In this document: positions 60,452-64,000 of the stretch, piece after piece
How positions within the stretch are numbered: position 1 is the first letter of the stretch
Layout: each line of letters begins with the position of its first letter
From: JANQIO01 sp043513815
GTDB taxonomy: Bacteria > Pseudomonadota > Gammaproteobacteria > Pseudomonadales > Halieaceae
Assembly (NCBI GenBank): GCA_043513815.1
Contig: CP121313.1
Span: 3,596,001-3,660,000 of the forward strand
Reading direction: 5' to 3'
Length of the DNA: 64,000 bases
Position numbers and translations under genes: made by a program
The notes under the pieces: generated by a model
What the model was told of the DNA's origin: nothing
Database searches by the model: none
Seen by the model: only the letters and a program-made list of their open reading frames with translations

Positions 60452-61840
60452 ATGCTGAGTTGGGACGAGTACAACACAGAAGACGGCGCAGCCGAGGCGA
60501 AAGCGGCCTCAACTCGCGCCAGCGAGCCGTCGGCAAACCAGGGGGCCGACAACGCAGAAGCGCCCGCGGTAACGGCCGAGAAAGCCGAGACCACACAGAC
60601 GCCAATACCCACGCCAATCGTGGAAACCCATCCCGAAACTGAAGCAGGAGCCGAGCAGAGCTTTGCGACGGCGCCCGCTGTCGCGGCAGATGCAGAAGCG
60701 GAACAGGCACTGGCCGCCGCCAGCCGCGCGGTGGCAAGCGCCGAAACCCTGATCGAAGAGGCCAACCAGGCCATCGCCGAGATGGACGTGGCCCCCGGGC
60801 TTGAAGAGCTGGAGATGGGCGCCGGTCGTGTATCCGTCGATGAAAAGGCCATGATCAACTGCCGGGCCGACCTCAACCAGCTGGTGCCCTTCAAGTACGA
60901 CTGGGCCTGGCAGAAATACCTGGACGGCTGCGCCAACCACTGGATGCCCCAGGAAATCAACATGACCGCCGACGTCGCCACCTGGAAAAGCGCCGACGGC
61001 CTGACCGAAGATGAACGCCGCATAGTGCTGCGCAGCCTGGGCTACTTTTCCACCGCCGACTCGCTGGTCGCCAACAACCTGGTGCTGGCCATGTACCGCC
61101 ACATCACCAACCCCGAGTGCCGCCAGTACCTGCTGCGCCAGGCCTTCGAAGAGGCCATCCACACTCACGCCTACCAGTACTGCATTGAGTCACTGGGTAT
61201 GGATGAGGGCGCGGTGTTCAACATGTACCGTGAGGTGCCCTCGGTGGCCAAGAAGGCCGCCTGGAGCCTCAGCCACACCCACGCGCTGAGCGACCCGAAC
61301 TTCCACACCGGTACGCTGGAAGCGGACCAGGAACTGCTGCGCAACCTGATCGGATTCTATGCGGTCACTGAAGGCATCTTCTTCTACTGCGGCTTTACCC
61401 AGATCCTGTCCATGGGCCGCCGCAACAAGATGACCGGCGTCGCCGAACAGTTCCAGTACATCCTGCGTGACGAGTCCATGCACCTGAACTTCGGCATCGA
61501 TGTGATCAACCAGATCAAGCTGGAAAACCCGCAACTGTGGACCGACGAGTTCAAGCGGGAAGTCATCCAGATGGTGCTCGAGGGTACCCAGATCGAGATC
61601 GAGTACGCGCGCGACACGATGCCGCGAGGCGTACTGGGCATGAACGCCGCCATGATGGAAGAGTACCTGCAGTTCATCTGCAACCGCCGCCTGATACAGC
61701 TGGGTCTGCCGGAGCAGTTTGCCGGCGTGCAGAACCCCTTCCCGTGGATGTCAGAGATCATGGACCTGCGCAAGGAGAAGAACTTCTTCGAAACCCGGGT
61801 CATCGAGTACCAGACCGGCGGCGCGCTGAGCTGGGACTAG
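60452..61840 (+). CDS. nrdB: Ribonucleotide reductase class Ia beta subunit
   Basis: 462 residues. Ferritin-like R2: metal ligands in the first bundle near residue 190, ExxH plus radical tyrosine in AFEEAIHTHAYQY, and the second pair in YAVTEGIFFYCGF and LRDESMHLNFG. The end ETRVIEYQTGGALSWD resembles the R1-binding tail. The start MLSWDEYNTE is repeated in reverse sense at the end (ALSWD). About 120 residues of Ala/Glu/Thr-rich, probably disordered sequence precede the core, longer than in P. aeruginosa. It lies 145 bp after nrdA. Confidence 0.95.
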   Translation: MLSWDEYNTEDGAAEAKAASTRASEPSANQGADNAEAPAVTAEKAETTQTPIPTPIVETHPETEAGAEQSFATAPAVAADAEAEQALAAASRAVASAETLIEEANQAIAEMDVAPGLEELEMGAGRVSVDEKAMINCRADLNQLVPFKYDWAWQKYLDGCANHWMPQEINMTADVATWKSADGLTEDERRIVLRSLGYFSTADSLVANNLVLAMYRHITNPECRQYLLRQAFEEAIHTHAYQYCIESLGMDEGAVFNMYREVPSVAKKAAWSLSHTHALSDPNFHTGTLEADQELLRNLIGFYAVTEGIFFYCGFTQILSMGRRNKMTGVAEQFQYILRDESMHLNFGIDVINQIKLENPQLWTDEFKREVIQMVLEGTQIEIEYARDTMPRGVLGMNAAMMEEYLQFICNRRLIQLGLPEQFAGVQNPFPWMSEIMDLRKEKNFFETRVIEYQTGGALSWD

Positions 61841-61897
61841 ACCGCCGATTGGCCAGAGCAACCTCGCCCGGGTCCGGCCCGTCCGGTCCCGGAGCGA

Positions 61898-61925
61898 CAA
61901 ACGAACGCAACGAACGCAACGAACG
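61898..61925. repeat. 9-bp tandem repeat, three units
   Basis: AACGAACGC is repeated twice and followed by AACGAACGT, in the gap between nrdB and the small ORF. Confidence 0.7.
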
Positions 61926-62026
61926 TAGAGATACGTGCGAGCAACGTGGCACCAGGCCGGAGGCTCTCGCCCGGGCTGGCCAGAAGGCCGCACAGACACC
62001 TTCGCCGATACCAGTGAGGATCGAGC

Positions 62027-62221
62027 ATGAGCAATGACAAGCAAGCCACCACCGACACCGAGACCATCCTGATGGCGCTGGACCAGATCAGCCAGACCAT
62101 CGATGTCATGACCAGCGTGGTAGGTCGGCTGCGGACCTACCTGCAGGAGCAGGAATCCATTCGCAAAACCGAAGCGGCCAGCGACATGACGCCGCTGGAT
62201 GCCGGCACGACCGTACACTGA
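62027..62221 (+). CDS. Small hypothetical protein
   Basis: 64 residues. MSNDKQATTDTETILMALDQ followed by ISQTIDVMTSVVGRLRTYLQ suggests a soluble amphipathic helix with a polar tail. It has a GAGGATC site seven bases before the ATG and follows nrdB on the same strand at 186 bp. Unknown family; the helix pattern and SD make it credible. Confidence 0.6.
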   Translation: MSNDKQATTDTETILMALDQISQTIDVMTSVVGRLRTYLQEQESIRKTEAASDMTPLDAGTTVH

Positions 62222-62454
62222 GACGCTGCGCCGGCAGCGCTCACAGGGCGTTACTGGCGAACCCCACCAGCCTCGCAATCAGCGTGGCAAAATCTGGCCG
62301 AAGCCGCAATCCAGCGGCGGGCAACCTACCCTTCCAAATCCAGTCGTCATAACTCACCGATAGTTGGGATTCTCGGCGATAAACCAAATCGACACCCTTA
62401 ACGCTCCAACAAGCTTCTGCAGGCACCTCGCGCCTGAGCAGTCAGCGATGGCGG

Positions 62455-62769
62455 TCAGGACGTCAGCAAACGATCGATTTCTGCGAGCGCTTGCTGTAAC
62501 GGCTGGCTGTGGAGTTCAGAACCGCGAAAATACTCTTCGGCCATCGGTGCAATGGCACATTCCGTTGGAAAGGGCTGACCTTTTTCAATCAGCTCGTACA
62601 TGGTGGGCAGGAAAATGAACTGCAGCCACTGCTCAAAGCCCATGGTGTCAATGGCAAAAGGCTGGATGCTGGCCATGGCTTCTGCAGAGGGAGGCTGGTC
62701 CTGCCACAGGTTCATCTGCCGCAGACTGGCTTCCACATCTATCAATAGTTCAGCAACTTTAGCCCGCAT
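62455..62769 (-). CDS. yqcC: YqcC family protein (DUF446)
   Basis: 104 residues. The family features are AELLIDVEASLRQMNLWQDQPPSAEAMASIQPFAIDTMGFEQWLQFIFLP-like blocks, of which FAIDTMGFEQWLQFIFLPTM is the signature. YqcC proteins are all-alpha, often near truC (tRNA pseudouridine synthase C); function unclear. truC is not seen here. Confidence 0.9.
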   Translation of the reverse strand: MRAKVAELLIDVEASLRQMNLWQDQPPSAEAMASIQPFAIDTMGFEQWLQFIFLPTMYELIEKGQPFPTECAIAPMAEEYFRGSELHSQPLQQALAEIDRLLTS

Positions 62770-63042
62770 ATTGCACCAGTACGCCGGCCAAATGCCTGCT
62801 CTGGTTTTTACGGCAGGCTAACCGCCAATCCTGTGCTCTGTACTTTTTGCTACCCATGTTGTTTGCCTGTATCTCGCTGGTTCTCGCACGCCCTGAACGG
62901 GCATGCTCCCTCCGGCTACGCCTCCGGTCCCGAGCCCGCCCGGGGCGCACGAGCCCTGCGCGACCCATCAAGCAACTGGTGCAGTATGCGGGCTAGCGGC
63001 CTGCACCACGTCATTCTCCAGGATTTTTGATCAGTCTACCGG

Positions 63043-64000
63043 TCACTCGATGTCGAGTCGAAACGGGGGCAGCGCCTCCAACAGGGCCTTGCCATAGCGG
63101 CGCGTCACCAACCGGCGGTCGCACACGGTGACACGCCCGCTGTCGGATTCGGTACGCAGCAGCCGCCCGCAGGCTTGCACCAGCCGCAGGGCCGCATCCG
63201 GCACCGTGATTTCCATGAAAGCATTCCTACCACGCCGCTCCACCCACTCCGACAGGGCCGCCTCCAGCGGACTATCCGGCACGGCGAAGGGGATCTTGGC
63301 AATCAGCACATGACTGCAATACCGACCCGGTAGGTCCACACCTTCCGCAAAGCTCGCCAGACCGAAGATCAGACTGCCCTCTCCACGGTCGATGCGTTCC
63401 CGGTGGCGGCGCAGGATCTCGTGCTTGCTGTAGTCGCCCTGCAACAGAATACGGTCGCGCCACTCGGCGGGCAGCCCCTGATAAACATCGTTGAGCTGTC
63501 GGCGAGAGGAAAACAGCACCAGGCTGCCCTCGCCCGGGTCCAGCCAGCGCGGCAGGTTTTCGACCAGGCACTGGGTGTGCGCCTCCGGGTTACCGGGATC
63601 ACAGTCCATGGCGGGTATCTGCAGCACTGCCTGCTGGTGATCGAAGGGGCTGGGTACGACCTTGAAGCTGCCGGTGCGCGGCATACCGGAATGCAGGATG
63701 AAACGTTCGAAGCTGTTGAGCGCGGTCATGGTGGCGGAAGTGGCGATAACCCCGGCAGCCTGCGGCCACAGGTGCTCAGTGAGAATCTCCGCGGCCAGTA
63801 CCGGGCTTGAGCGCAACTCATAGTGCACACCGGCGCCCGCGGGAATCACATTAACCCAACGGGCAGTGGGCGCGGCTTGCGGGTCGGCGGGGGCCGCCTC
63901 GGTGGGGGCCGCAGCATAGTCTGCCCACAGGGCGAGATTGCCCTCGGCGCGACCGAGCATTGCCCCTACGGCGGCATACCAGGCCTCGGCTTCGGCACTG
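63043..64000 (-). CDS. dinG: ATP-dependent helicase DinG, C-terminal part (5' end outside window)
   Basis: The frame is open to the window edge; about 319 residues are seen. XPD/DinG-type superfamily 2 motifs: VIATSATMTALNSFERF (motif III/IV region), GSLVLFSSRRQLNDVYQGLP, LIFGLASFAEGVDLPGRYC (motif V) and LVQACGRLLRTESDSGRVTVCDRR (motif VI with the Arg finger). The Fe-S cysteines and Walker motifs would be upstream. DinG unwinds R-loops and D-loops. Confidence 0.93.
   Translation of the reverse strand, partial: SAEAEAWYAAVGAMLGRAEGNLALWADYAAAPTEAAPADPQAAPTARWVNVIPAGAGVHYELRSSPVLAAEILTEHLWPQAAGVIATSATMTALNSFERFILHSGMPRTGSFKVVPSPFDHQQAVLQIPAMDCDPGNPEAHTQCLVENLPRWLDPGEGSLVLFSSRRQLNDVYQGLPAEWRDRILLQGDYSKHEILRRHRERIDRGEGSLIFGLASFAEGVDLPGRYCSHVLIAKIPFAVPDSPLEAALSEWVERRGRNAFMEITVPDAALRLVQACGRLLRTESDSGRVTVCDRRLVTRRYGKALLEALPPFRLDIE

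Noticed and set aside
62241..62426. 61-codon minus-strand frame between the small ORF and yqcC
   Set aside because: It has a plausible amphipathic sequence (SVSYDDWIWKGRLPAAGLRL) but a GTG start, no good ribosome site and no family I recognise; it might be a gene remnant.

Overview
The window looks like chromosomal DNA of a marine-type gammaproteobacterium, GC-rich. The gene orders queE/queC/tRNA-Lys, pal-tolBARQ-ybgC-ruvBAC-yebC-aspS and nadD-rsfS-rlmH-mrdAB-rlpA-dacA-ybeD-lipB, a pseudomonad-like NrdA with two ATP cones and an NrdB with a long N-terminal tail fit the Pseudomonadales/Cellvibrionales radiation. A Halieaceae-like source is my best guess (inference; no search was run). No phage, integrase, transposase or CRISPR array is visible; one tRNA gene is present.

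Layout. 1-8 kb: the end of a class IV aminotransferase coupled to a sulfotransferase-like gene, a PNPOx-family gene, a large secreted subtilase, a six-helix membrane protein and a lipoprotein. 8.0-20.5 kb: tRNA-Lys sitting on a truncated queC, then queE, cpoB, pal, tolBARQ, ybgC, ruvBAC, a damaged yebC, aspS, an FmdB-type zinc ribbon and an HU-like protein, all on the minus strand. 20.7-23.8 kb: proS, a lytic transglycosylase, a ComEA-like protein and a DUF4404 protein. 24-30 kb: a lipocalin/CrtC-like protein, an unknown protein, and a polyamine-type module (SpuC-like aminotransferase, LuxR regulator, glutamine-synthetase-like ligase) with a 60-bp tandem array in the divergent control region. 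30-38 kb: a frameshifted D-2-hydroxyacid dehydrogenase, a MATE pump, an acyl desaturase coupled to glutathione peroxidase, prfC, and a RegB-like sensor protein that lacks the phospho-acceptor histidine. 37.6-47.6 kb: the cell-wall and housekeeping block lipB to proA. 47.6-55 kb: iron-related genes (bfd, bfr, a FecA-type receptor, all with Fur-like sites), with a YncE-like propeller, a LysR regulator and a citrate-synthase-like enzyme between them, then grxD. 55-64 kb: argD, a long control region with NrdR and DnaA sites, nrdA (frameshifted), nrdB, a small ORF, a YqcC-family gene and the 3' part of dinG.

Two patterns stand out. First, four otherwise well-conserved genes are broken here: queC (cut exactly at the tRNA 5' base), yebC (about 190 bp lost, out of frame), the hydroxyacid dehydrogenase (+1) and nrdA (-1). 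The two single-base lesions may be sequence errors; the two larger ones look like deletions. Second, short perfect or near-perfect tandem repeats with periods of 9, 12, 14, 22, 45 and 60 bp sit in the gaps next to genes throughout the window.

I did not find a clearly new defence or biosynthetic system. The best leads are the queC/tRNA-Lys junction with its flanking 59-bp repeats, the histidine-less RegB-like protein, the 60-bp palindrome-bearing array between the polyamine genes, and the citrate synthase/LysR/YncE/FecA neighbourhood.
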